NCBI RefSeq assembly: GCF_000264905.1
Contig: NW_006763133.1
Coordinates: forward strand, 1,391,082 to 1,455,081
Direction: 5' to 3'
DNA: 64,000 nt
Origin: Stereum hirsutum FP-91666 SS1
Taxonomy: Eukaryota > Basidiomycota > Agaricomycetes > Russulales > Stereaceae
The notes beneath the pieces were generated by a model, which worked only from the letters and a program-made list of their open reading frames with translations, was not told the DNA's origin and did not search any database. The position numbers and the translations under genes are program-made. Shown in pieces: positions 45,295-56,911 of this stretch; positions within the stretch are counted from its first letter, which is position 1, and each line of letters begins with the position of its first letter.

Positions 45295-46694
45295 TCATGA
45301 AGGCGCGAGGAACCCTCCGACGACGAACGAGAGGAGCCAGATCGCAACGGGTTGGATACCTGAGCGCGTCACGAGGGCTTGGCCGAAATTGACGAGTGCA
45401 GGACCGGCTACGCGATGATGATGTGACGAAGTCCACGGATGACAGAGAGAAAGTGAACATCAGTACACCCATTTACAAGGAAGCAAAAATCGTGGAAGAG
45501 GAAGGCTGAAGACTTACGACAGACGCCCTCCATACCCCACCCGACGCCAAACAGCGCAGCTCCCGTCACAAGTCTCCAGTCTATCTTCGCTTTCGCTGCC
45601 ACTTGCGCTTTCGCCTCAACACCAGAAGAACCTACTCCCTTCTTTCTCTGGCTCCGGATATGCGTTTGGTACAGCAGCATGGTTAGTGGCAGGGCCCCGA
45701 CGGCGAGAACGGCAAGCGAGGGGTCGAACGATGGGTGTGGAGGAAGGACGAGGAAACCGAGCACGCGGAGTGGGGAGGTCATGTTTGCGAGACGGAGGGA
45801 GAAGGCGAAGGAGGTGGAGGTGAACAGGGAGATGAGCAGGCGGGGTGGTTTGGAGGTGGGGGTTGGTTGAGAGGATGCAGTCTTTTGAGGTGTTGATCGG
45901 GGGCCGAGCTTGAGTGGGAGAGAAGAGTTAGAGGGGGGAAGTAAGAGGGGGGTTAGAAGACCAAGGGTATGTACTATGTGGAAAATTGGCATACTAGGTA
46001 TGAAAGGCCGATGGCACTTAGGAGGGAGAGACCGCAACCGGTGACGAACGCCACACCATGTGGCCCGAGTGTAAAATCGGGTTGGCCGAGCGATGGTAAG
46101 GACATAGAGTGAAGGGCGCGAGTTGTGAGAAACCCAGTGAGCATGAATGTGGCGGTGGCTACGATGGAGCTGTATGAATGCAGATAGTCAATAAATGCCG
46201 GTCATTTAGACCTGAGAGGGTACGCACCGAGGGGACAGTCTTGACATTCCGCAGATCATATGTCTGTTATGTTGTTGTTTGAGTGAACGATGATAGCACA
46301 AAGCATTTATGTGGACGAAGACACCTACCCAGAAGTACACCCGTTCGCCATCTGGTTGAAGTAAGTATTCCGATGATGATATATGCACTTAAAACCAACG
46401 ACATACCTTCGTCCCCAGTCCAACAAGCAAACCCGAGATCATGACCGTAGGCCCAGCCGCATCGAACATTCTCGGCGCCCTACCCGCGCCTTCAAGCAGC
46501 CCAACGAGCGCACCTCCCAGTACCAGACCCAGCACGGACACCGCGCCCTCGACTTGGCCTCTAACCGCACGATGCAAGAACCCCGAGATACCAAAGACAT
46601 TGCCGTTCAAAACAAGCAAGGTATGGACGGGGAGAGCGAGACCGATGCCTCCTACAAAGGACTGGAGATATGTTGGACCTGGCGCGGTCGCCAT
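45295..46694 (-). CDS. YeeE/YedE-family sulfur transport protein
   Basis: Membrane protein of the YeeE/YedE (sulphur_transp) family; bacterial TsuA (YeeE) takes up thiosulfate. Six exons: 46694-46407, 46351-46329, 46263-46228, 46169-45995, 45908-45518, 45407-45295; 341 aa. Exons 2 and 3 are micro-exons of 23 and 36 nt, needed to rebuild MANGCTSGHMICGMSRLSPRS, the family's conserved cysteine motif. Further family marks are GRAPRMFDAAGPTVMISGLLVGLGTK (N-terminal half) and LFGVGWGMEGVCPGPALVNFG (C-terminal half). About nine hydrophobic helices. Fungal copies are known and are generally thought to derive from bacteria; that origin is background knowledge, not seen here. Confidence 0.87.
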
Positions 46695-47088
46695 GTCAAT
46701 GCGCGAAGGGTTATTTAGAGATGCAGCCTGAGAGGACAGAAGCAGCCAGAGACAAGAGGGGGATATATCCGGTCTCTAGAACTTATAGGCCGTCGTTGAG
46801 GCTCAATTAAGCATCATGTGCTGCTTAGTACGGGATTAGCAAGGCTTAGGAGGAAGAGCAAGTGATCGGCAGTGGCGGTGTCTCCGAGAGTGAGCGGGTC
46901 CGACAGCGCATCACTCATCAGACGTTTATTGCAGAGAAGACGAGGTTCTGCGCCAGGAACCGAGACTTTAGCGCGTTTAGCGATGTGACTCCCGCCCTGC
47001 AGATCTGCCGGATCACTCCATTTCGTCGGTCCCGTTCGAGCGTTGACAGTATCCACATCATGTTGTCCCTCAAGACCTGCAGTTGCAT
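46695..47088. other. intergenic: transporter promoter
   Basis: 394 bp between the YeeE-like start (-) and tRNA-Ser (+). A minus-strand frame (46814-47056) has no recognisable features. Nothing else supported. Confidence 0.45.
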
Positions 47089-47170
47089 GGCACTATAGCC
47101 AAGTGGTTACGGCGACAGATTAGAAATCTGTTTCCCTCTGGGAGCGCAGGTTCAAATCCTGCTGGTGTCG
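47089..47170 (+). tRNA. tRNA-Ser (AGA)
   Basis: 82-nt class II tRNA without intron. Acceptor stem GGCACTA pairs with TGGTGTC (two G-T), discriminator G. D stem GCC/GGC. Anticodon stem ACAGA/TCTGT encloses TTAGAAA, anticodon AGA. A long variable arm (CCC/GGG stem) precedes the T arm GCAGG-TTCAAAT-CCTGC. All class II Ser hallmarks are present. Confidence 0.94.
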
Positions 47171-47239
47171 CTTACTATCCTAATCAGCCTTTTTAATCAG
47201 AGGATTGCTATATAATTCACGACCGTGACATGTGTAGCA

Positions 47240-48715
47240 CAACTTCAGCGCAGAGGCAAAGCATCTTGACCAACAGCTATATTTTCATCAAAGAGACAAC
47301 CCCGCCCATCGAAGGGAGGAACATGAGGCCTAACCTGCCACCCCTTGGAGCGTCGTAGATAACATACGTCCGCTCTACCATATATCGGTCTTGGTGGGTG
47401 GTTCAGGAATACGAACCGACGGTTACCCCGCACGGTCGTCAAAACAGCCTCCGGTACGAAAGGTCCACCCCACTTAAGAGATCGAACCCCTCACCCACCG
47501 ATGTTCCGGGTTGTGTATAGTACAGGAGCCACATGGACGGGCCTGTCGTCTGGAGCACTGATATCAATGAGAGAAGGGACATAAACGTCGGGCACTGGCA
47601 CTGTGTCGATGTACGGTTGGGCTACCACGGTGGGACGTCAATAAACAAAATAATATGATACAATAGAAGAACGAGAACGCACACGTCGACAGTGGTCCAA
47701 TCCGTCTCCTCAGCGTCTGTTAGCTTCCCTCCGAAGAGGTACTAGTCTCCTGGGCCACGAAGAGGCCAACGCTATACCAGGAGGGTCTTGACGCTCTTGA
47801 GGAAGTCGTGTCCATCGCCCTGCCGCGCCGAGCATCTAGTACTTAAATAAGAGAGAAAGAATCACAGAAGTCGAGACCAAAGAAAGAAAGGGCCCAAAGT
47901 CGGTTTTGCCCACCGAGGATAGCCGCGAGTTCTTCAACCACGACGTCCTCTCGATGAACTAGCCGCGACGGGGAAGGTCGCTGGTTTAAGCAAGGGATGA
48001 GTGTCACATACGTTCACCCAAACACCCCTCGGTCTTGCAGCTTCCTCCGAGAAAACACAACACCACCACCCAGTAAAAACCGAAGCCAAAAAAGGGCCCA
48101 GAAGTCGAAATCGCACAACGAGGAAGGCCTCAGTGGGACAGAGTTATCCACCTGCCACGTCCAGTCGATGATACGATCCCGCAGCGGGGGAGCTCTCTGT
48201 GTCGACCGCAGGCGAATGTTATCGTGGCTGTATGCAGCACGAGCGAAGCGGCATGCATATGCCCAGACACCCTTGGTCTCGCAGCGAACCCCGAGAAACG
48301 TGTTTCCATACCAGGAAGACGCGCATAGTATAGTACAAAATGAGAAAAGTGAAGCGTACCCAAGCCCGGCGAGGCAGGTGCTTGAGTAGAGGCGGCGGTG
48401 TGTTCGAGCCGTCGTGCTGTAGGTGAGAGGTTGTGAGGATGGGATGACGCTGGGACGGAAAGAGTCTTGGACGAGGGCCTTTTATACTTTTTGCGAAGCG
48501 AAGGCTGCGCGTTTGCGACCATTACATCACTCGATGAAACAAAGATCGTCGGGCAGGCCTAAGGATGTGTCACCGGTTGTGCCGGAGCGAATGCAGAACA
48601 AAGGCAGAACCAGCAGGCAAGACAAGGGACAATACCATGCTTGGCACGGCGCGATCGGTTCCAACGCGACGCGTTTTCCACGTGGACCGCGACTGAACGC
48701 CACAGACGCGTAGAC
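47240..48715. repeat. dispersed repeat family, copy B
   Basis: Same family and orientation as 2770-3800 and 52705-54290. The 47290-47560 block is nearly identical to both. The 47640-47790 block matches copy C (53100-53260). The right part is more diverged but keeps CCTTTTATA (minus-strand TATAAAAGG) at 48478-48486 and the minus-strand CCTGGTATGGAAAC context at about 48311-48324; here the following ORF differs and is longer. It starts about 70 bp after tRNA-Ser and ends about 330 bp before the SDR 1 start. Ends are approximate. Confidence 0.72.
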
Positions 48716-49049
48716 CTCTTCCTCACCCGTTTTCCGGGATTTCCCTGAGGCTGATCTTTGTTCCTCTGACCCATCGTGCATGCGGCATCATGCATCACTC
48801 TTTGTCGTTTGAGACGGCGACGCAGCTCGACCACTTATAACAGTGATCGATTGTCATCATTATAAATGTCTGTGAAGGAGACTAGCTCGACCAGCTCTAA
48901 TTGCAGAAATCATGATCACCCCAGTGGTGTCCGGACGTGTACGCGTTATACCGGCACGGTTCGCAATTCCGACGAGTGTCAGCTTGGGGCCTTGGGCGAG
49001 TGTTGACTTGTCTTTCTCTCTTGCACTCATCTTATACTTCGTCACAAAC

Positions 49050-50441
49050 ATGGGCTTCTTTTTCTCCAAGCCAACGTACGATCCTTCTCGTGATATTCCT
49101 GACCTGACAGGAAGAGTTGCGTTAGTGACTGGAGCAAAGTACGCATGCATCGTCACCCACGCCATCTCTATGGTCACTCACTGGCCTCACATGGTCTCGC
49201 GTACAACTCAGCTCGGGGGTAGGCTTCCAGACTGCTTTGCAACTGGCGAAACGAGGAGCAAAGGTCTACCTTGGCTGCAGATCGGAGTCAAGAGCCAAAG
49301 ATGCTATCGCCAGAATGTGCAAAGCTGCTCCTGGATTTAATCTGGAGGACAGACTGGTTTGGTTGCCACTTGACCTGTCGGTCATGAAACTCGCAAATCA
49401 GGCTGGAGAGGAGCTTTTGTCGAAGGAGACGCGGTTGGACATTCTAGGTCAGTTTCCGTTTCAAAAGGGGAGCCGGTCAGAGGCGAAATACTCATCGTTA
49501 ATTCTCCACAATTAGTTAATAACGCTGCGTGGCCCATCAAGGCATATGAGCTTTCCGAAGATGGTATCGAAAAGGCTGTAGCAGTCAAGTGTGTATCTTC
49601 TCCCTCCAATTGACAATCGAACTGCTAAGTCTATGCATCGGTTTCCAGTCATCTCGGCCACTTCCTCCTCACAAACACTGTGCTACCTCTCATGAAATCA
49701 ACCGCTCAATTGCCCGGAGCTGACGTCCGCATTGTGGCTGTAAGCTTTGAATGTTTAGAATCCCAAGCAACATATTTGCGCTCACTAACAGCGGGCGCGA
49801 CTCTTTGACTTCGATAGGTCACTTCTGCCAGTGTGGCGTACTTCTCACCGGGATCGAGGGACTTCTCTAGTTTGGAAGCCCTTAATTCTGTTCAAGGCAA
49901 ACCTGGAAAGGAGAACACCTTTTTCTCCAAGCTCTGGAGGCACTGTATGCACAACTCACACTGATCAAACCGTTCACACTCACTATTGTCCATTGAACAG
50001 GGACCACGAAGTTCCAGAACGTACTGTGGGCGTCGGAACTCCAGCGTAGGCTTGACGCAGAAGGGGTTCCTATAACCGTCATAGTAGTCAATCCCGGGTC
50101 CGTCAAGACAGGTATGTCACCGCCGTTGTCTTAACTCCACGCCACAACATTAAGTCCCCCTGTCTCTTAATCCAGAGGGATACGACCACCTCCCTATGTG
50201 GCTCGTCTGTTTGACCTCCCTCTTCGCAGTGACCCCCTTACAAGGCGCATTCACGTCGCTGTTTGCCGCTACGTCTGCGGAGGTGGCGGCTGCAAAGGAA
50301 ACGTATAAGGGCGCATTTTTGATGACGTACGGTAAGATTAGCACAGTGACGAAGGACGCGAGGGATCCCGTACTTGCGAAGACCCTCTGGGAAACTTCTG
50401 AACGTGTTGTGCGAGACACTTTGCAGAGACGAGGAGACTAG
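49050..50441 (+). CDS. short-chain dehydrogenase paralogue 1, catalytic Tyr replaced
   Basis: Retinol-dehydrogenase/WWOX-like SDR, 330 aa. Seven exons: 49050-49138, 49212-49447, 49516-49588, 49649-49739, 49818-49944, 50001-50111, 50176-50441. Cofactor motif TGANSGVG spans intron 1; LVNNAA and NHLGHF are also typical. At the YxxxK position the codons read CAC T|GG ACC ACG AAG (H-W-T-T-K), where paralogue 2 has TAT G|GA ACG ACG AAG (Y-G-T-T-K). So the catalytic tyrosine is histidine here. The frame is otherwise intact. The start is set at MGFFFSKPTYDPSRD, shared with paralogue 2, although an in-frame ATG lies at 48912. It may be inactive, altered or non-enzymatic. Confidence 0.87.
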
Positions 50442-51199
50442 GTCTTGATGGTAAGCCACGTCGCTTCATTCTATAAATTCAATACCTATGCCTTGAAGTG
50501 TGAGCCGTCTACGTTGCGGCGAAGGGCTCCCTATTATGACCATGGTAGATGTTCCTGGTATCTATCGAGAACTCTGTGTCCCATTGATGCCAAGATCGTT
50601 GTTCACTCGCTCTTGACGATTCTGGGTTTGATACTTCACCAAACAGCTTCCTTGACGATGTACACTCGCACAGAACAACGTAATGTCCACCTCGCCATAC
50701 CCAACGAGTCCCGTAGAGCGCGGCCAGCCAAAGACTCAGATCCACGATGCAAAGTGGACCCAGATCGAATGCCCTGCTTTGACGCCGTGCTATCTCCAGC
50801 TACAGTTCCATCTTGAAGAGAAATAATAATTTCGACCAGTAAGAGCTGGCACATCGCAGCTAACCACATCGAAGATGCGACACGTTTTCTACGCGGTACG
50901 ATGCGAATGTACCTGTGCGCCACTTATACTACAGACGTGTAGATCAGTGAAGGAAGGGCTCAACACTAAGCGCCAAACGCTCAGCAACAACACCCATCAC
51001 TGTTCTGAGCTGCTCATTACGATGACTGAAGGGACCAAGTAGGGACAACCTCAGCTTGACAGCCTTCGGATCCTATTGTGGAATCCACTCTAGGCTACTG
51101 TATGGGAACGTGCCACGTCATGCCGCTGTGTGCGCAAGAGAGCCAATTGAGCGGTGTTTTGCTCTTGCATACATACCATCCTGTGTTCCGCCATACATC
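50442..51199. other. intergenic between tandem SDR genes
   Basis: 758 bp. No gene supported; it should hold the 3' UTR of paralogue 1 and the promoter of paralogue 2. A minus-strand frame is featureless. Confidence 0.5.
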
Positions 51200-52644
51200 A
51201 TGGGCTTCTTGTTTTCTAAGCCAACATACGACCCATCTCGAGACATTCCTGACCTGACAGGAAAGGTCGCGTTAGTGACTGGAGCAAAGTACGCATGCAT
51301 CGTCACCCCCGCCATCTCTATGGTCACTCACTGGCCTCACACGGTCTCGCGTGCAACTCAGCTCGGGGGTGGGCTTCCAGACTGCTTTGCAACTGGCGAA
51401 ACGAGGAGCAAAGGTCTACCTTGGCTGCCGGTCTGAGTCTAGGGCTAGGGATGCCATTGACAGGATGCGAAAAGAAACTCATGGACTTGATTTGGAGGAT
51501 AGGCTGGTGTGGTTGCCGCTGGACTTGTCTGTCATGAGACTTGCCAAGAAAGCTGGGGAAGAGCTGCTGCAGAAGGAGACACGATTAGATATTCTAAGTC
51601 AGTGTTTATTTTTCTATCTTGTCGGCAGAATCAATCGCATCTAAGGACACTACTCACATGGTCTGTCAATCGGCCGCTGGTATTGGACGCTATTAGTTAA
51701 TAATGCTGCATGGGCTGCAAGGGATTATGAACTATCTGAGGACGGCATCGAAAAGGGTGTGGCTGTCAAGTATGCATCTCTGCTTTTTCTAGATAGTTCG
51801 CTCGCTAATCTTGAGCATTGATCTACAGCCACCTTGGTCATTTCGTTCTCACAGAGACCGTGTTGCCTCTTATGAAGTCAACTGCGCAACTGCCTGGAGC
51901 TGACGTGCGCATTGTAGCTGTAAGTCCTTGATTTGAACACTACGTTTGCATCTATCGTTGATGCGATTCTTTGGCTTCCACAGGTCAGCTCGGCGGTATA
52001 CAACCAAGCGGGATCGAAGGACTTCTCTAGCCTGGAAGCTCTTAACTCTGTTCAAGGCAAACCCGGAAAAGAAAACACCTTTTTCACAAGGCTCTGGAGA
52101 TATGGTACACCTCCTTATCCGTGCTGTACAGTGTGCACTATTGCCTTGATCATGCTCACTGTTTGCAATGGAATAGGAACGACGAAGTTGCAGAACATTC
52201 TCTGGGTAGCGGAGCTCCAGCGTAGACTCGATGCCGAAGGAACTCCTATAACCGTCTTAGCAGTCCACCCTGGGACCGTTGACACAGGTACATCCATCCC
52301 ATTACCATATCCCCACGACTCACAGTCGCTTTGGAACCTATATTGATATCGTTGCGCCTCGTCTTCCCACTCTAGAGGGTCTCAATGACAATTCTCCTCG
52401 TTGGGTGTTATATCTTACCTACCCCTTCGCGATCACCCCTTTACAAGGTGCATTCACGTCACTCTTCGCCGCTACGTCGGCAGAGGTCGCGGCTGCGAGA
52501 GAGACGTACAAGGGGAAGTATCTGGTACCGTTTGGCGAGGTGGGTGCATTGACGAAGGAGGCGAGAGATCCGGCTCTTGCGAAGACACTCTGGGAGACTT
52601 CGGAGAGTGTGGTGCGAGACGTATTACAGAGACGGGGAGGCTAG
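51200..52644 (+). CDS. short-chain dehydrogenase paralogue 2
   Basis: Retinol-dehydrogenase/WWOX-like SDR with full active-site motif, 329 aa. Seven exons: 51200-51288, 51362-51597, 51697-51769, 51829-51919, 51984-52104, 52177-52287, 52376-52644. Motifs: TGANSGVG (NADP(H) binding), LINNAA, NHLGHFVL, VSSAVYNQAG with the catalytic serine, and RYGTTKLQNILW with YxxxK. All six intron positions are the same as in paralogue 1. The C-terminus (ITPLQGAFTSLFAATSAEVAA) resembles the family's substrate-side helix. Substrate unknown. Repeat C begins about 60 bp after the stop. Confidence 0.9.
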
Positions 52645-52704
52645 GTCCCTATAGCGAGCCAAAACGACCTTTCGCAGTACTGCATGGGGCTGATGATTAC
52701 CCTC

Positions 52705-54290
52705 CTTGCACACATAATTACAGATAACTCGACTAAAAGTTATATTCATCATGATCATAAAATGACCCTGCCCATTGAAGGGAGGAACATGAGGCCCAAC
52801 CTGCCACCCTTTGAAGCGTCGTAGATGACATACGTCCGCTCTGCCGTCTATCGGTCTTGGTGGGTGGTTCAGGAATACGAACCGACGGTTACCCCGCACG
52901 GTCGTCAAAACAGCCTCCGGTGCGAAAGGTCCACCACCACTTAAGAGATCGAACCCCTCGCCCACCGATGTTCCGGGTTGTGTATAGTACAGGAGCCACA
53001 TGGACGGGCCTGTCGTCTGGAGCACTGATATAAACAAAACAAGAAACATAGACCTCACGCACCGGCACTGTGTCGGTGTCTCTCGAAGCTGCTGCGAGTG
53101 AACTGGAACGGTGGACGTCAACAAACAGAGTAACATAACGCGATAGAAGAACGAGAACGTACACGTCGTCAGTGATCCAACCCATCTCTTCAGCGTCTGT
53201 TAGCTTCCCTCCGAAGAGGTACTAGTCTCCTGGGCCACGAAGAGGCCAACGCTATACCAGGAGGGTCTTGATGCTCTTGAGGAAGTCGTTGGGCGGACCT
53301 GTCGTCTAGAGCGGGAGGGTGGAATTGTATAGCTGAAGGATAGGTGATGAATATCACGAGCGTCTGTTTGCTTCCCTCTTCCACAGAGGTACTGGTCTCC
53401 TGGGCCACGAAGAGGCCGACGCTGTACCAGGAGAAAAAAAGGGGAGGACCAGCCTCGGAAGAAACGAAACGAAAAGGCCCAACTGCTGGGTCGCACAACG
53501 AGGAAGGCCCCAGTGGGACGAGTCAACCACCTGCCACGTCCAGTCGGTGGGCTACCAACAGCGGGAGGAGGTCACTGCGCCAACCGGGAGAGCGGCATAG
53601 GGTGTCGTGTGTCCACCGCCTAACTCATCGGTAGCGGCGCAGCTCCCTCCGAAACACGCTTCCATACCAGGAATACGCGTGAGTATAGTAGTAAAGGAGT
53701 CAAAGAGGGTGGACGAGGCGCAGGAATGGAGAGAAAAGGGGAGGACCAGCCTCAAACGAAATCGAAAGAAAAGGCCCAACTGCTGGGTCGCACAACGAGG
53801 AAGGCCCCAGTGGGTCAAGTTAACCACCTGCCACGTCCAGTCGATGGGCTACCAACAGCGGGAGGAGGTCACTGCGCCAACCGGGAGAGCGGCATAGGGT
53901 GTCCTAGGCGTCCACCGGCCTAACTCATCGGCAGCGACGCAGCTCCCTCCGAAACGCGCTTCCATACCAGGAATACGCGTGGAGTATGGTACTGAAGAGG
54001 TGTAAAGGAGGGGAGGGGAAGAGGGAGGGATGAGTTGGTCGGGATGGTGGAAGTTGGAGGGAGGGAGGTGATGTGAAGGTCAAGCTAGGAGGGCGCCCTT
54101 TTATATCTGTTCGCAAAAATATATTCACACGCTAACGGTATCGATGGCGATAACGGGACAAAGGGCAGAAGTCATGACACAGATGGCACCGGCGGCAAGA
54201 GAACAATGGCACACAGAACAAACTCGATCGCGATTAGTGCCGCGACACGAGCGACGCGACGCGATGCAGGTCACGTGCTGAACGCGCCAT
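52705..54290. repeat. dispersed repeat family, copy C (internally duplicated)
   Basis: Longest of the three copies. 52740-53030 matches the main block; 53100-53290 matches copy B; 53290-53440 matches copy A 3080-3215. A unit of about 260-297 bp (starting GGGGAGGACCAGCCTC at 53441 and again at 53738) is present twice in tandem; copies A and B have one. The right end has CCTTTTATA at 54097-54105 and then matches copy A to the shared GATCGCGATT (54229-54238). Both tandem units carry the minus-strand CCTGGTATGGAAGC-type ATG and a short ORF ending in SSRCW. Ends are approximate. Confidence 0.78.
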
Positions 54291-54650
54291 CATGAATTTG
54301 TCATGCCAGACACGTCTCTGCCTGTCTCTGCGGCTCTCCTTCAACGTTTTCATGACGAGTTCTTCAGATATCGAGGGTATACACTGGACGGTCGAAATGC
54401 TTCAAGACATTATTCCGGAGAGCATGACCGTTCTTTTTCGCCGTTGGTTCGCTCGCTGGGCTCAAGAGGGTTCAGTGTCATTTATTGCTGGACGAGCCGA
54501 CGTCATCATACTCTCCGCAAGATGGCTGTCCTCCCGGATGAATGCAGGCAGCACTTGCAAGCGCTAGTCAAACTGGTCGACGTTCTCTTTCGGCAGACAA
54601 CCTTGAACACACTCTGATACCGCACCACTCACTTGGTTATAGGCTTAAGC

Positions 54651-56654
54651 ATGGCTGACTTGTCGAAACTGACCCCGCCAAAAGACCTCTCTGAGGCGGA
54701 CAGACAGACCCTCTTCGAACACCTGTTTCGTCGACTGGCCGTGTATCGTCACTCCGCAGAGCTCTACGCTCGTGTGGAGGAATTCCATCACTCCTCTGAC
54801 ACACATGCTAGCAACGAAGAAGCTACTGCAACCCGTGAAGAGTTTATGCGCGAGGTCGACGCCTGGGGACAGGCCTTACTAGAGAATGCGTGGTTTGCGT
54901 GTCAGGAACCCGGAGGAGGTGCGTTATTGCGGTCATTCTACAGTTGACATACACATTAATGTGTCCTGATCTCGGGGGATCGGTTCATTTCTCTAGGCAA
55001 ATGCCCGACTTTGGACCCTCTGTCGGATACTTCGGTCGGCGACCTCCCACCCCTTCCACCTCCCGACCAACTCTCTCGAACCCTAAACGCCATCTTATTC
55101 CTCCACATCACCTCCTCCAAACGCTACTCTGCTCGCACACGCGCCTTCCTCACCGCCTTCTCCCCAGACTGCCCGCCAGATGAATTTGTCGTTGCTGCCA
55201 CTCTCAAGGATCCCGATGCTGCTGTCAAGCACGCAGAACAGTACGTCGATAGCGCGAAGAAGAAACATGCAGACAGTGGTAAAACACTGCGCATGATGGG
55301 AATGGGTCTCGGCGCTGTGGCAGGTGGCGTGCTCGTAGGGGTGACTGGTGGCCTAGCCGCGCCTCTTGTCGGAGGAGCCGTCAGTGCCCTATTTGGTGCT
55401 CTTGGAGTCGGTGGCACTGCTGTTGGCTTATTGGCGAGTGGCCTTGCGAGCTCGGGTGTCGTTTGTGGTGCACTATTCGGCGCGTATGGAGCGAAGACTA
55501 CTGCGAATATGGTGGAGAGACATACGAGGGAGATCAGGGATCTGAAGGTCGTGCCCGTGAGGAAGCCTAAAGAGACGTTGGCACTCAGACTTTGTGTTAG
55601 TGGGTGGTTGAGCGAGAAGGGTGATGTTACTGCGCCTTGGACAGTATTTGAGGGAGACGATACGTTTGCGCTGCAGTGGGTGAGCATCTGTGTTTGCGCT
55701 TGTTCGTGTCCGGATGCTCATTCAGGTTCAATACGGTTGTAGGAGGTTCAAGCCCTTGAGGATCTGTCCAACGCGATGTATACACTAGTGAAGTCGCAGG
55801 CTATGAAGTACGTTCAAGCGGAAATAATCCGACGAACGATCTTTGCCGCCCTCATGACTTCCCTCGCACCGATGGCCTTCTTGAAAGTCGGCAAAATCAT
55901 CGGTACGCATTGTCCACCCTATGCTCTCAGCTTCTTCTTGTCTTATTGACGCACTCACTTTACTCATCCAGATAACCCATGGATGAACGCCAGAGCTCTC
56001 GCTCTCAAAGCCGGGGCCGTCCTCGCCACCCTCCTCTCCTCACACGCCTTTGGTACCCGTCCAATCACTCTGACCGGCTACTCCTTAGGCTCCCTCGTAA
56101 TCTTCGAAGCCCTCCGCATCCTCGCCGAAAACACCGCCGAATATCCACCCTCCTCCACAACGCACCTCATCTCCGACGTCTTCCTCTTCGGCACTCCCGT
56201 GTCCACCGACCCTCGACCCTGGTCCTCCATACGTCGTCTCGTGTCGGGGAGACTGGTGAACGGTTACGCAGCGCAAGATTATGTATTGGCGGTATTGAGT
56301 AGAGCTTCGCAGGCGAGTTGGGGTGTGGCGGGATTGGGAAAAGTGGAGGTGCAGGGGGTGGAGAATGTGGAATGTAAGGGTGTGGATGGACATTTGAAGT
56401 GGAGGGGGTGTGTGGGAAGGTGTTTGGTGGATGTGGGGGCGAGAGGGGTCAATGAAGAGGAAGCAAGGAAGCAAGAGAGGGAGGTGGGGCAAGAAATCGG
56501 GAAGGAGATGGAGATGAGTGAGGGGGAAGTGGAGAAGACGTTGCAGGAGGGTATGGGAGAAGATGAGGTGGGTGCGGGAGAGGGGGAGGGGGAGAAGAAG
56601 AAATGGGAGAGATTTGAGAGTATGAAAATGGGGAAAGGGGAGGCTGGTCGCTGA
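54651..56654 (+). CDS. DUF726 (TMCO4/Mil1-like) membrane alpha/beta-hydrolase protein
   Basis: Four exons: 54651-54918, 54997-55679, 55743-55902, 55972-56654; 597 aa from this ATG. Residues around 200-260 are a glycine-rich hydrophobic region (MGMGLGAVAGGVLVGVTGGLAAPLVGGAV...), typical of the family. The third exon contains VQALEDLSNAMYTLVKSQAMKYVQ. The alpha/beta-hydrolase core follows: ITLTGYSLGSLVIFEAL with the nucleophile elbow G-Y-S-L-G, then DVFLFGTPV. Yeast Mil1 (YFL034W) acts at the Golgi with clathrin adaptors; function here is inferred at best. The tail of about 80 residues is Glu-rich. An in-frame open stretch at 54303-54614 could encode extra N-terminal exons, so the start is uncertain. 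Confidence 0.85.
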
Positions 56655-56911
56655 TTGGGTTTTTGTTTAGTACATCGGTCTCGAAAGGTTCCTGGAATCA
56701 CTCATTTATTTACTTATAGAGGCTTCTTCGAACCGTCACAGTACACCTCGAGCTTTTCTGCCAGAATATATGGATTGAATGTATTTTCCATTGTATAAAC
56801 GACTAGTATTCCATAGCAACTGTATTGGGTATCAATACAATCTCCTCTAGTACAACATGGCTAGTATGTTCTTGTCCTCTACGTGTTTTTACATTGTTAC
56901 TATCAGCACAC
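56655..56911. other. convergent 3' region
   Basis: 257 bp between the stops of the DUF726 gene (+) and the phosphatase gene (-), AT-rich, presumably both 3' UTRs. Nothing else seen. Confidence 0.5.

Noticed and set aside
48912..49049. N-terminal extension of SDR 1 from an in-frame upstream ATG (and the like for SDR 2 from 51056)
   Set aside because: The two upstream extensions are unrelated to each other, while identity begins exactly at MGF(F/L)FSKPTYDPSRD, which is the common start.
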